This document shows, in pieces, positions 22,501 to 34,700 of a stretch of DNA of 64,000 nt (the stretch's first letter is position 1; every line of letters begins with the position of its first letter). Source of the stretch: Rosa chinensis. Lineage: Eukaryota > Streptophyta > Magnoliopsida > Rosales > Rosaceae. The notes under the pieces were generated by a model that searched no databases, had not been told where the DNA came from, and saw only the letters and a list, made by a program, of their open reading frames with translations. Where the stretch lies: the NCBI RefSeq assembly GCF_002994745.2, contig NC_037094.1, positions 4,014,001 through 4,078,000 on the forward strand. The letters run 5' to 3'. A program made the position numbers and the translations under genes.

Positions 22501-25330
22501 ACGAAAAGCAGCTTGAGCAAACTCATCTAACTCCGAGATCTCAATCTGACAACATGTGATAGTGAGCACAGATTGCAAAGGAGAAATGAAGGTCAGAAGT
22601 TGATGAAATGCCAGGGCAATGGCTATTTGTTAAACCACAGTAAATGCAGAACTTATTATCAGTTTGCCACTCAACTCCAATTGCATCACAAACCCATTTT
22701 AAGGAACATAAGTCCATACAATTATCTACAAAAAATTGCATGGTTCATATGATTCTTCTAATGAAAGTACTATCTAAAGGCTTATACATGTCAAACGCAT
22801 TCTGTTCAAGCCTCCTTTAGAGAGAAAATGTACAAAAATAGCATGCGTTTCCAAGTAGTTTGTATGATAAATTTAGCAAGCCTATTCATCAGGTAAAGGA
22901 ATAGACAGGTTTAGTACTTCATTGTTATGAAGTACATAAGATAATTATTATGAAGAACGGGCATCCCTCCCCTGGTGTTCACTTCTGAATTACCTAAAGG
23001 TCCCTATTAAACTCATTTCTTTTGTTTATTGACTTGGTTATGTAACATTGGAAATCTAATTATTAAATATCTAGTAAAAGCATTGAGAACCAGTAAATAA
23101 AACTGGAATGAGAGTCACGAAGTACAATGAACAAGAACTGCAAATGGTTACCAGCTTTTCTCCAGGTTTCATTTGTGCTCCTGGTGTTGGAGGAATTAGG
23201 ACCTCCTCATACCCCTTGTGGTGCTTCCTCTGGGTTCCTTGCGGAAGAGCATTAACTGCTATCCCTTCACCAAGGCCCGATAGATCATCAAAAATATTTT
23301 TTTTCTCACTTGCTTGTAGTAGAGAAGAAAAATTTACAGCAGCCAGATCACTATCAGTGCCATATTCTGTTCCTCGTCTATTTCGCTTTTCCTCTTTGCG
23401 CCGAAGCTTATCAATCTGCCGTTCAGATTCTGTTTGAACAGTAACCTGAAAGACAAGTGAAATTGTTTGATGCCACATGTTACTCTTTTATGTTATGTAG
23501 TAATGGGAACAAGTTTTAAACAGAACCAGCTCTACCTGTGTGCCATAACTCGGCATGCGAGGTTGAGAGGTCAAAGACGATTTGTCAGATTTCATTACTA
23601 GTAACCCATGATGGATCGCATCAACAAGTTCCTTTCGATGCTGAGAAATTTAAGAGAAGAAACGAAACAAGAGTTTAGCTGTAAACTCATAAAAAAGTAA
23701 ATCTAGAATGGACTTCTCCAACAAAAGTCCATTCAATAACTAAGAATTAAGTATCGATAAGACTAAATCTTTGGAGAATATATTTTGAGCCTTTTCTACA
23801 AAATGAATATGTACATGAAGTGGCGAGAGAAAGATCCTGATAACACATGTCAGGAAATCAAGACTACTGTGGGAAGAGATTTTGTTTTGTAGTGTGTGTG
23901 TGTGTTGAAGATGAACCATAAGGAGTATCTAAGATCAATCTTAACAGTACTAGAATATTTAGATTCTTACTGATATGAGGTCTTGAACAGTTTCAAATGC
24001 ACCATCCCCCACAAGGTCCAACAAGTCACCTGCTATCTTTATTGAATAAAACAAAAAAGAGCTTACAATCAGAATGAAATGGAATTAGTTGTGTAGAAAA
24101 GCTCAAGAGTGAAACCAACATATATGAACTATTAGCCAGTACCTCGTCACCAGGTTTGTCAGAATCAAGCACCCGACAAATGGCCATAGCCAGTTCATCT
24201 CGAGAAAGCTGTGTAGTACTTTTTGTTATCTGATCACATGCATCTTGTAGCCAAGTCAGATCGATGCTGCGCCCATCAGTAGCAGAATGACCGCCACTCA
24301 AGCCACTGTGACCATATGATCCTTCATAATAAGAAGAAGGTCCAGCGGTTTCCTCACAAAATGACTCCGCATCATCCAAAGAAACATCTACCAAGAACCG
24401 AGCCGGAGGATGAAAAACAAGGTTGGCACCAAATTCTGCATCGTCATGAGATCCACTTACAGGCCTTTCTGAAACAAGTGTAATCCCATGATCACTAGAC
24501 TGCATCCCACAAAGTCTCTGAGCTAGAGACACAACTTTCCGCATGTTAACATCTGAAACTGTGTGCCCCAAAAGCATTTGCACTTCCTGCCTACATTTCA
24601 AAATGATAAATGCAATCACAATACTTGAAACTTTTCTTTTCCTTTCAATACATGCATAGAGTCGATTACACTTCCAAACTAATGACTGATTAAAAAAAGA
24701 AGATTAGTTATTCGGAAACAGGATTTATACTTTTTTCCGGTAAAATTTGTTTCAACACTGCCTTCCTCCTCCGGTCTGCCAAAAAGCCGGTAAACAACGA
24801 GTGCCACCTCACGAAACTCCTCGGATTGAACTTCTCCATCTATCAACTCCACCACAGCTCCAATAAACTGCTTGTAAGCTTGCCGCAGCTCATACGAAGC
24901 TGCTCCACAAATTTCCAAATTGCATAAAGATCAAACACTCCCAAATGCACAGCTAACATTACATCAACTTCTTAAAACATAAGCCATTACCTTCCTCCCA
25001 TCTATGAACTATCTTTCTCGCAAGCTCCGACTCATCAACTGAGCTCGATGATCTATACACACATCAATACAAACATTTCCAAACATATATTAAGCATCAA
25101 GCACAAGATCAAAGGCGAAGTAACTAGCAAAATGACTAGTACAAAATCAAATTTCGATTTCGGACCAAAGCGAACAAAATTTCAACTACAATCAAACGCA
25201 GTAAATAAAATCAAACATACTGGCGAGGCTTGGTGTGGTTTTGAAGGATGAGCTTGCGCTGCAAATAGGCCTGGTCGACGTCGAAGGGCTCCCTCAGAGA
25301 GCTAGTCAATCGCGGAAGCTGAACCAGCAT
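7545..25330 (-). CDS. DExH14: DExH-box helicase DExH14, ASCC3 homologue (tandem Ski2-like helicase with two Sec63 units)
   Basis: 49 exons read from 25330 to the TGA at 7545-7547, all in frame, giving 2,095 aa. Exons 5'->3': 25330-25221, 25052-24991, 24899-24731, 24590-24143, 24036-23971, 23640-23536, 23445-23152, 22545-22429, 22344-22285, 21823-21752, 21649-21533, 21430-21269, 20463-20398, 20317-20165, 20082-19999, 19793-19719, 19632-19501, 19220-19155, 18640-18575, 18464-18342, 17896-17747, 17602-17390, 17077-16922, 16825-16601, 16514-16413, 16311-16231, 16115-16035, 15872-15669, 15562-15446, 15340-15218, 14454-14365, 14252-14127, 13964-13902, 13418-13330, 13248-13158, 12417-12268, 12177-11986, 11887-11822, 11291-11136, 11043-10900, 10685-10618, 10516-10351, 10261-10199, 9951-9856, 9764-9597, 8974-8804, 8392-8249, 8184-8053, 7658-7545. 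Cassette 1: APTGAGKT (about aa 460), DEVH (571), SAT (608), [10 protein letters not shown] (810), then Sec63. Cassette 2: APTGSGKT (1308), DEIH (1412), STA in place of SAT (1449), [10 protein letters not shown] (1646), then Sec63 and a C2-like end. ASCC3 relatives unwind nucleic acid in alkylation repair and split collided ribosomes. The start [17 protein letters not shown] and the overall length favour ASCC3 over BRR2. Introns 16 and 37 appear to use GC donors. Confidence 0.95.
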
Positions 25331-25829
25331 TGTTGAATTTTTCGCTCGGAGAATTTTGCTTTCCGTCTACTTGTTCCGGTTTAGGGTTTTGCTTCGGGCG
25401 ATTACGGCGCGAAATTGAGGAGGGAAATCGAGCTCCGGAGTCTGAAGCGTTTCTCGGACTTTTGAGAGAAGAGGAAGCTTTACTGTAACTTACGTACAGG
25501 TCCTGAACCGGTTAACCGGTTTACTGCTTTTTGGGTTTGAGCCCGCTATTCGGTGAAAGGTGCCAATAATCGGGCCCAATAAAAAGTTGAGAGTAATCGA
25601 GGCCCGGGTCGTGAAGGAAATAGTTTCATTGGGCCAGTCTCTCCCAAGTTGATTGGACCTGGGAATCTCCCATCCGGACTAAAACGGACCGTAGTGTGTA
25701 CGTGTGGTCCATTTGTATAATGGTTTTTTTTGCCCAATAGGCCAATACCATAGTCAATTTTGATGTTCACCATAGGTTCGGCCTTAGAATTTTTTAGAGT
25801 TACATACTGGTTACTCTCTATAGTTATAA
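25331..25829. promoter_or_regulatory. DExH14 upstream/5' leader region
   Basis: GC-rich for about 170 bp before the start codon, as in a 5' leader, then intergenic. No TATA box can be assigned with confidence. The TIR-bearing element begins about 500 bp upstream of the start codon, so it may lie in or beside the promoter. Confidence 0.45.
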
Positions 25830-26079
25830 GATTTCGTCGTTTTAGTCCCTGACCTTTGAATTTCACCTAAAAAATCCTTGAACTCTCAATTTCCTCTCAT
25901 TTCGTCCGTGCCGTCAAGCTCCGTCCAAATTGCCCGTTAAATTGCTGACATGGCATTCCTCACGCGCTGAAATGCCTAATTTACCCTCACTTAATTTTTT
26001 TAAAATTTTTTTTTCTTCTCTCTCTCTTCGGTTTTTCTTTTTTTCTTTTTACCTCTTCTTCTTCCTTCTCTTTCCTCCT

Positions 26080-26397
26080 CTATTTATCCGAGTCGAGTAG
26101 GTCTTTGAGGGGGAGGTGGAGAGAGCCGACTAAGGGTTTGGGAGTGTCGGAGGGTTTGGAGTGGAAGATTTTGAAGGTGAGGAAGGAGTTGTAGAGGGAG
26201 AAGGAGAGGGGGAAAGTGAAGCGCTCATTCCAAACGGGTCGAGTGGAGCCGGAGTCGTCGGATTTGGTGGCGAGGAGGAGGTAGAGGTCGACCCATAAGA
26301 CGACGTAGGGCTTGAGGTCGTCGTTCTTCGAGTTAACGTTCTTCAGGTGCTTGGCGGAGACAATCATAAGGTCGAGATCGGGAGGCTTCGGCGGCAA
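26080..26397 (-). pseudogene. Captured N-terminal C2-domain fragment (SRC2/BAP-like)
   Basis: An open frame of 105 codons starts MPPKPPDLDLMIVSAKHLKN and continues with LKPYVVLWVD, a TRPVWNERFTFPL strand-turn motif and PLVGSLHLPLKDLL. This is the first half to two-thirds of a plant C2 domain of the SRC2/BON1-associated type (calcium-dependent membrane binding). It stops where it meets sequence related to the terminal inverted repeat, so the remainder of the C2 domain and any C-terminal region are missing. The frame is undamaged, implying recent capture or selection. A functional product is doubtful. Confidence 0.75.
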
Positions 26398-26498
26398 AGG
26401 GCAAGAGGAGGCGGCTAGGCGCTCTCTTAAAACTTAAAAACCAAATTGACAAAGAATCGAAGATAGGGTTCTTGGGTTCAAAATCAAAATGATGATAC

Positions 26499-26611
<113 letters not shown>

Positions 26612-27230
26612 CACGGCTGCACGGGCCCTCTATTCTCAGCCTCTCTCCCAGCCGATGACATTGTTGATTTGTTGCCTTGCTGGTAAGTTGAGTTTCTGGG
26701 TTTTAGACTTCTAGTTGATTTGCTGCTTCTCTCATGAATCATGATTCTCACAATCTCACAATTTATGGGTTTACACTTTTCAGTCGAAGGCTCGAACTCT
26801 TCACTCTTGGTTTGCTATCTTTGACTCTTCCTCAAGCTGTGATTATGTGAAGCTTGATGACACAAGCTTGGAGAAATTTTGGGTTCGATTTCTGGGTTCA
26901 AGCTAGGTGATTCTTCAAGCTCGATTTATGGGTTCGAATTTCTTGAATCTCTTGTTAAGTTGCTGGATTCGATTAAGTTTCTCATTCTTAAGTTTTTGAT
27001 TTTGGGTTATGGTGTTTCTGGGTTCGATTAAGTTGTTGGGTTTGACCTGTTTTGGATGACTTTGCTTACTGTATTTGTTTTGAAATATCAATATTTGGCC
27101 TCTGTATCTATTTTGGATGTGAATTGAATCAATTGATTAATTAATAATTGAATTGCATATGTTTTGGCCTCTATGAATGAGAATTGAATTGATTGATTGA
27201 TTGAATTGCATATTTGCATCTGTTTTGGCC

Positions 27231-27362
27231 TCTGGAGGTTAAAGTGAATGTTGATGATGTTGTGGAGGTGGGTTCGAAGGAGGAAGAGAAGTGGAGGAGG
27301 TTGAGGGAGCAGGAAGTGAAGATGGAGAGAGCTGGGTTTATTTTTGGAAGAAGAAGACAGAG
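27231..27362 (+). pseudogene. Possible second captured exon fragment in the MULE-like element
   Basis: After a plausible CTCTGGAG acceptor the frame reads VKVNVDDVVEVGSKEEEKW and continues with a charged, helical segment up to the right TIR. I do not recognise the source gene. It may be transduplicated coding DNA or chance. Confidence 0.3.
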
Positions 27363-27568
27363 ATAAACAGAGGAGAAAGAAGAAGAGGTTAAAAAAAATG
27401 TAAGTTAGGGTAAATTAGACATTTCAGCGAGTGAGGAATGTCACGTCAGCAATTTAACAGGCAATTTTGACGGAGCTTGACAGCGGGGACGAAATGGGAG
27501 AAAATTAAGAGTTCAGGGACTTTTTAAGTGAAATTCGAAGATCAGGGACTGAAACAACGAAACCATAT

Positions 27569-27912
27569 GGCCACGTTTGGTTCATGGAAAGTAAACATTA
27601 AGAAATGAAACTTGTTCCTTTCCTGTGTTTGGGATGCAAAAGGAAAGGTAATCATTTACTGAATGAAGGTAAAATAAAGGGGAAAGTGGTTCATTTCAAA
27701 CCCCAAATGAATCACTTTCTCTCATTCTTTCCTTGCATTTATTACTCACAACATATTATTTTATTACATTATTTACAAACTTTTCAACAACTTTCATGAT
27801 AACTTTATTTATGTTACCAAACATTTGAATGGAAAGTTATTGAGAAATTTCATTTCCCTTCCAATGGGAAATACAAAGGAATTACTTTCATTTTCGTGAA
27901 CCAAACGAGGCC
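27569..27912. mobile_element. MITE with GGCC(A/T)CGTTTGGTTCA termini
   Basis: The left end GGCCACGTTTGGTTCATGGAAAGTAA is matched inversely at the right end, which reads GGCCTCGTTTGGTTCACGAAAATGAAAGTAA on the other strand. TAT flanks both sides, a candidate 3-bp target duplication. It is 344 bp and non-coding, and its left end lies 4 bp from the end of the MULE-like element. Confidence 0.7.
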
Positions 27913-27980
27913 TATAAGTATAGGGAGTAACTAGTAATTAACTCAATTTTTTAGCAAATAAAAAAAAAAGTACAAATACC

Positions 27981-29290
27981 TTTTTTTTTTTTTTAATATG
28001 AATTGATTTCATTAGTAATCAAGCTATGAAAACATGTTAGAGTCTAACATAACTTACATAAGGAATTCCGGAACAAACCAAATAACTTATCTAAGCCACA
28101 ACTAAACTCATTAAAGTCTAAAGGGACGCTCGTTGAACAGCAAGCCTAAACTAAGCAAGACTAATCTCGCTCTTTAAGGGAAATATATTCATCTAGTTTA
28201 ACCTGCCAATCATGCAATTGCGGTACAAATATCAACTAGAAAGTCTTAGAGAAGCCTATAAAAATTACCCCTACTTCAAAAGGCTTGAGTTCAAAATGTC
28301 TAAAAGCCTAGAGAACTTAAAGAGACGCTAGTCCCTCCCCCTTAGGATTAGAACTAGCACCATATTCAGCCTCTGTAGTACCCAACAACCTTGGCATCAT
28401 GTTGGTCTCTCGGCTCTTGGTTGTAGTCTTCACGCTTGAGTCAGTATCACTTTTTCAAATTACCCACAATACGACCTCTCTTCCTCTTTGATTCTCTCCA
28501 ACAATCTCATTATCATTGCAGCCAGGTGCATTACAGGAGAGCCCAAATACGATAATATATCCCAGACATAAAATACACCCTTTGCCCTCTTATAGAAATT
28601 GGGCTGCCCAAATGCTCTGGGCACCCAACCTTTTAACAACCCGAAATCAGTGTCGACACCTAGTCTATAGCTCCACCACTCATCTCAGCCGCCATCCTCA
28701 ACCAGGTTCCTCCTGTAATGTCGGCGCTCTTCCACACTGCTTTCTTCCTCAGCCAGGTTTCCATCCAAACTAGGTCATCATTGCCACCACGACCCAACCA
28801 TCGCACCGCAGTCAAGGCGTCAAAATCAGGGATAGACATATTGATTCCACCAACATCAACACTCCGCCGTCTAGCCAAATCACCGGGACGCCACACTAAA
28901 ATAGCATATGTCGTCCCACCATCATCATCCCAGAAGGCCAGGCACTCATTAGCAAAATCCTTCTCCCTCAGGATCGGATCTGCAATAACAGATCGGAGCC
29001 AAGACCAACCATAAAAAGACCATAGGGAGAAAGTTGACACCAGAGCGAGTCTGGCACATTGTACGAGGGCGGCAAGGACCACCGTCTTCATTAGCAAAAT
29101 CCTTCTCCCTCAGGATCGGATCTACAATAACAGATCGGAGCCAAGACCAACCATAAAAAGACCATACGGAGAAAGTTGACACCGGAGCGAGTCTGGCACA
29201 TTGTACTAGGGCGGCAAGGACCACTGTCTTCATGCTCTGCACCTCCAGTCAGCGCTGCTAGGGTTCCACGGGGGAGAGGCATACTTTTTT
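27981..29290 (-). mobile_element. Degenerate retroposon (LINE-like), minus orientation, with tandem 142-bp repeats
   Basis: On the minus strand the segment ends at 27981-27994 in a poly(A) tract preceded by ATCAATTCATATT, typical of plant LINE 3' ends. The 5' side carries two adjacent 142-bp direct repeats, 28948-29089 and 29090-29231, which differ at about five positions. One 145-codon frame (28660-29097, minus) spans a repeat and its 3' neighbour but shows no recognisable domain. Matching target-site duplications were not found. Confidence 0.5.
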
Positions 29291-30063
29291 TTCTTTGCAA
29301 TGAGTTTTCTAAACTAAAATCATGGACTATAACGCAATGGGTTTTTTAGGAAAATTAATTTTCTTTAATTTCTCACCAATTTTTTTTCACCATCAGATTA
29401 TGAATTTTAAACACTTCTCCAACTGACGGAACTCAAAAATATGAACTCCATTTTTTAAAACGATTTTTCATAGTTGAAAATAAAAATTTTGCTTTAGAAA
29501 ATCTTGTCATAGTTTAAGTGTTCCGTCTATTTGAAACCCTTTTAAAAATCATGCTCTATAAATTGTGAGCTTATGACACATGATAATTTCAAAAATAAAA
29601 TGGTAATCAGAGGGAGAAATGCCATGGTGGCCCCACATCAAGTCCAATCATGCCAATAATGTCAAGATCTATTTTCGTTTAAATCATCTCATGTCATAAT
29701 CTCATAATTGGTAAAACATGATAGTTTGTAAGTTGTAGCCTAATTTAGGGGTAAACAAACTAGATAAAATAACATGGGTCTTTTATAGTGGGGTTAATTA
29801 GGTTATATAGGAACAAGTAAATATCAAGTGTTAGAATACACATACTCGTCACACTGTGAGAAGAGAAATGAGAATAAAAGCAAGACAGACGAGTTGAAGT
29901 CATGCAAAGTTGAATATACTAATTGTGGCAGCAAATAAGTCACACGTCAATTACAATAACTTTGTGGCATGTTTTATTCATTTTCACATATGAATGGCTA
30001 GTGCTTCACTGCTTCTAATGCATTATTCTTTCTTCTTTGAGTATAATGAATAAATTCAAACTC
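29291..30063. other. Intergenic AT-rich DNA
   Basis: No coding region, terminal repeat or RNA gene was recognised here. Confidence 0.5.
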
Positions 30064-31029
30064 AAACGAACACAATTCATAAGCTCCTGAAAACTCGGAG
30101 CTTAGTATACCGAAACCTAAGGTTTTGTGTAGCAGGGCGGCGGCGACTAGAAGGTTTTCTGCATGATATAGGGCGCTTCCGGCGTCATTCTCTTTCAGTG
30201 TATGTAGCAGGCTTGGTGGTGGAGGCGTCAGACTCGTGATAAGATCGAGTTGTTTGGTGCTAGGATTGATGTTTAAAGATTTGGTTTCATCGTCGTACTG
30301 TGGCAAAGCAGTCACCTCTGAGGAGGTGCTATTGGGTTGAAGACGACGCCGGCGAGAGGCGGCGACGGTCCAGATTGTTTTGTCGGGGTGAGTACCGACC
30401 GGCGCCGTTCAGTTGAAGGTGGCTCAGATCCTTGCAAGCCTTCTTCGGGGGGAACTTCTTCTGGTGGCTCCTATGGCTGAAGAACGTTAGCGGCCGCCGG
30501 AGTGATGAGCATAGGTTGCTCTTCTCGAAGTTCAGCTCCGGCAGTACCGGGAAGGCTGAGAAGGAGGGGACATGGTTGGGGTCTAGGGTCTCAGTTTCTT
30601 TGGACCGCAACAATGCGCCCTGGTGGGCTGGGCTTTAGGGCTTGCCCAATTTTTTTGTTCTCTCTCTTTTGGGTTGGCTTGATCTGGGCCTTTTAGGGGT
30701 GGCATATCCTGCTCTGTAATTGTTGTTAGGTCGAAGTTGTCTGCTGTTTTCATGAGTGGAAACGTACACCATGAGGGTTTTAGGCGTCTAAGCTTCTGAA
30801 GACAGTTGTTTTGCCTTAGGGTGTATAGGAGTAGGGGATTTTATTTTCCTTCTTGGTTTTTAAGTTTAGGAGTCTCCGTTTTTTTTGGAGTTTAGTCTTT
30901 TTAATAATTGAGCATCGATTATGTACTATGAAGGGTGTTTGTACCCTTCATGCTTGACCGAGTAAGGTCGTCATGATTTTACATCATTGGATTAGTTTTC
31001 CATTGCCCTAAAAAAAACGAACACAATTC
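30064..31029 (+). mobile_element. Poly(A)-tailed retroposon with 15-bp target-site duplication
   Basis: The 15-mer AAACGAACACAATTC occurs at 30064-30078 and again at 31015-31029. The second copy directly follows a short A-run that ends the insert, so TPRT-type retroposition is well supported. The insert is about 0.94 kb. It resembles the 3' part of a plant LINE (GC-richer coding-like start, T-rich untranslated end, GTAAGGTCGTCATGATTTTAC near the tail), but no reverse transcriptase motif is visible. Confidence 0.75.
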
Positions 31030-31707
31030 GTAGATTACTTTATATCAATCTTCCACCCTCCCCTCGTCCATCTAACCTTCATTACCCTTGAGTTTGGTAA
31101 AAGAACACAATTGCAATGTAAGAATGCATCATGCATGCTGATATGATCGATGCAAATATAAGAGTGAGATTACAGATTACAGGATCCCAATAGTATGTTT
31201 TACCGTATACAAATAATTCCCAGGAAAACCGTAGAGTAGGCAGTACGTATGCATGCACAGCTAGCTAGCATTATTTTCGTATCTGAGCACCGCTCGGAAA
31301 CCCTACGAATCGGGACAGACACTCTATCCGGGCCGTCGGCTGTGCTAATTAGACTGTTTTACTAGTCCCCATGCCACCACACCTTGTCGATTTTCAAAAC
31401 TGTAAAAAAGGTTAAAAAGAAGCAACAACAACTGAACGATCTACAGAGACAGCAGGACACGAAAAAAACAGAAAAGCACTCACAAAACGACACGACGTTC
31501 CCACAGTAAGTTGCCACTACCGCCACCGTCAAGTTGTCCACATCACACCACTATCTTACAAATTCAGTTCTCTCTCTCTTTTCATATTAACCCCATTTCT
31601 CTCACTCTCCCCAACGCCACTTCTCTCTCTCTATCTGGTTTGAGCTCACCACCATTATTGTTAGCTTCCTCAAACACTTGCCACAAAGCTTTCTGTTCAG
31701 CTCAGTC
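31030..31707 (+). promoter_or_regulatory. Promoter and 5' leader of the PDCB-like gene
   Basis: The last 150 bp before the start codon contain repeated TCTCTCTCT pyrimidine patches (about 31568-31640), common in plant core promoters and leaders. A definite TATA box or transcription start cannot be assigned. Confidence 0.45.
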
Positions 31708-34700
31708 ATGGGTGTTCTAGCTTTTGCAGCTTTGGTTTTCTTGGCCATGGCTGGCCAGTCAAGTAAGCCCTTGCTCTTCTTTAGATATTCATATCTATAT
31801 ATTTTCCTTATTTTCTTCTTGAGGCATGAAAAAACATAAATCAAGTAGTTTTTTTTTGTTTTTGAAAGTATGATATTTTTCATTACCAGTAATGTGTGGA
31901 TATTTTGTAGATTTGAAGACATTTTACCCATTATTTGTTTTTTTTTAGTTTCTTTTTTTTGTTTTAATTTTCAGCATTTTCTTGTGCTAGAACTGGTTCT
32001 ACAAGATTAGTTCTTTTTTGTTCTTACCCAAATCTTGTTTTCAGTTTTATTCTGTAGGACAAGAAAAATCTGATCTTTTGCATTTAGATGTGCAAGTTCT
32101 ACCTTTTTATTGTGAAAGTTTATTCCCTTTTTAATTTTAATTTCCTTTGTGGGAGTACTGCTATTTTAGGTGCCAATTGGTGTGTGTGCAAGAGTGGGAG
32201 TGATGCAGTATTGCAGAAGACATTGGACTATGCCTGTGGAGCTGGGGCTGACTGTAACCCCATACATCCAAATGGGGCTTGCTACAACCCTAACACTGTT
32301 AAAGCTCACTGCGACTATGCTGTCAACAGCTATTTCCAGAAGAAGGGCCAAGCTCAAGGCACCTGTGACTTTGCCGGCACCGCAACCCCTGTTACATCCG
32401 ATCCCAGTAAGCCTCCATTGCTCAATTAATACTCCTTTTTCGTATTCTTTTTCAGATCAGTGTGGTAATTAACCAACTCTTTACATTGTTCTGTGGTGAT
32501 TTACAGGCGTTACTGGTTGTGTTTTCCCATCTAGCGCCAGGTATGATTTTTGACCCATTTTTATGTTTTCCAGGGATTTTACTTTTGCCATCTTTTTCAG
32601 TATTTTAGGTAAATCTGTTCCTTGTGTTTGCACATTTTGATTTGGAGAAGACCCACACATTTCATAAATGATTGAAAGGCTCAGCCTGAGCATATGTATG
32701 ATGACCTAGGGGTTCTTCATTTTCTAAATCACCCCAACAGAACTTAGCTTGATGAGCAATGGATTCTACCGAAGTAGAATAAGTTACCAAGAAGCAATCT
32801 GCATTTACTTCTCACACTTACGACATTGCCCTTCAAGAGTCTTCTATTTACTTCTTAAGCTTTCTAGTTGAGTGTTATGAACCGATTGGGAGGACACATT
32901 ATTTCTACAAAGTCTTTGTTTATATGGCTGAAACTAATTTTTTTTATTGTCATCTAAGAAAAGAAAAAAAAGGAAGGTTTTTTTATGCATATTAGGTTCG
33001 CAAGTTTTTATTTTTAAATTTAAGTTACCGTTTAGGGTATTTCTGTGGTAGTGTTGGTGCCTCTAGCCTCTAAACTAAAGAACTTTGCTTTTATTCAAAT
33101 ATTTCTCCTGGTGGGATAGGCATCTTTGCTTTTATCATTGAAAAACGGTGCTTTCTGAAAGAATGATAATTACTTTAAATTATTTTTGGTTCTGGTTACG
33201 TCAATTAGCTCATGATGAACAACCAATACGCTCCTCTTCCTTTTACGGTTTCACCCCTTTTTCCCCAATCTGAATTGAGTTGAGTATTACGATGATGTCC
33301 CTGACCACCACCCCCTCAATTATTGGTGGGGGAGCTCCTTCATTGTGTGCAATAATTCTGAGCTCCTCATTTCTACAAAAGGTGCTACAAATAGTTGGGA
33401 TCCGATGCTTTTTTCCTGAAAGGCTTGAACAGTGCAAAGGGTAACTTCTTACTTCCCCCAAAATTACAAACTGGTCCTATGTTTATCCCTGTGATAGGAG
33501 CTTTATTGGCTTTTGGGTAACATACAATGCCATATTTACATTATGGGATCTGACCCCATGGTCAAAAATTCAAAAGTAATGGCCACCATGCACTGTGGTG
33601 AAAGGGTTTTGTCTACATTGTGATGGGCAATACTTTGTCCCTTATAAAAAGCATAGTACAACTTTCATAGTGGGACAAGTATTCTGATTATATGATAAAA
33701 AAGCTTTGGGGATTTGCAAACTTTTTGAGATTTGAGCCAACTTTTGAAGGTTTGAATTCTTGACGGTTGTGCCTGTATGTGTAGTCCCAGTCCACCGTAT
33801 TTACGGGAGTACTCCCCTAAACTCACTTTTACCTTTTTTTTTTCCTAGGATAAAAATGAATAAAAAAATTAACTTAGTTTCAAAATATATAATTGCTCTT
33901 TTTTTTTTCCTTTATTTGATGCATGCATCTTATGCTTTAACGAAACTCTAGCAAATACTTTTACTTTCCTTGATTAAAAAGCTTTCTAGGATGACCTTTG
34001 AAGCTATGCCTTAATCTACTTAGCAGTGACCAATGTAGTTTTCACACCTCACACAGCACAAATATGCTTATGTGGTTTAAAGTCTTTGACTGTAATCAAC
34101 TAATTTGATTGGCATATTGCAAGATTCATACACTTTAATTATCAGCTCCCAACAACATAAGGTGCTTTGATGGATAGGATATCAATAGATTGATATTTTG
34201 GAAGTCAAAATAGTTTCATTGTAATGTAATGATATGAACATTATAGTCTTTTAATAGAAGTGCCTGATCTTGTAAGGCACTGTGAGTCTGCATCAGTCAA
34301 AATAGTTTCAAAGATATGATAATCTTTGAGTCCACTGTGAGTCTGCAAGTCCTATAATTCTAATAAAGCTCAAAGCTTGCTTTGCCAGCATCTGTATCAG
34401 GCTTTAGGAAATTAGAATATAACTGCATCTACAATGCCATACTTGTTCCATTACATGATGGAGATATTCATCCAAAACATGTTGTCATAAACTGTATTTG
34501 TATATCTTCATGGCTGAAAATGATTTGAGAATGGCATGACTTGTATATTGATGCTCTGAAGCTGCGATGATTTAGGAAATATATCAATACACTTGTTGAG
34601 TTCTGGCAAATGACCTAAGATACTAGAGTTAATTCACATGATAATGTGGGACCATAATTACATCTCCTAGATTGAAGAATAGGACCTGTACTTTGAAGAG

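Noticed and set aside
7545..25330. BRR2 (U5 snRNP 200-kDa helicase) as the identity of the tandem helicase
   Set aside because: The N-terminus, Sec63 sequences and C-terminal end ([14 protein letters not shown]) fit ASCC3/DExH14 better. BRR2 shares the architecture but differs in these parts.
28660..29097. 145-codon minus-strand frame as a gene
   Set aside because: It overlaps the tandem 142-bp repeats in a retroposon and has no recognised domain, start context or splice structure.
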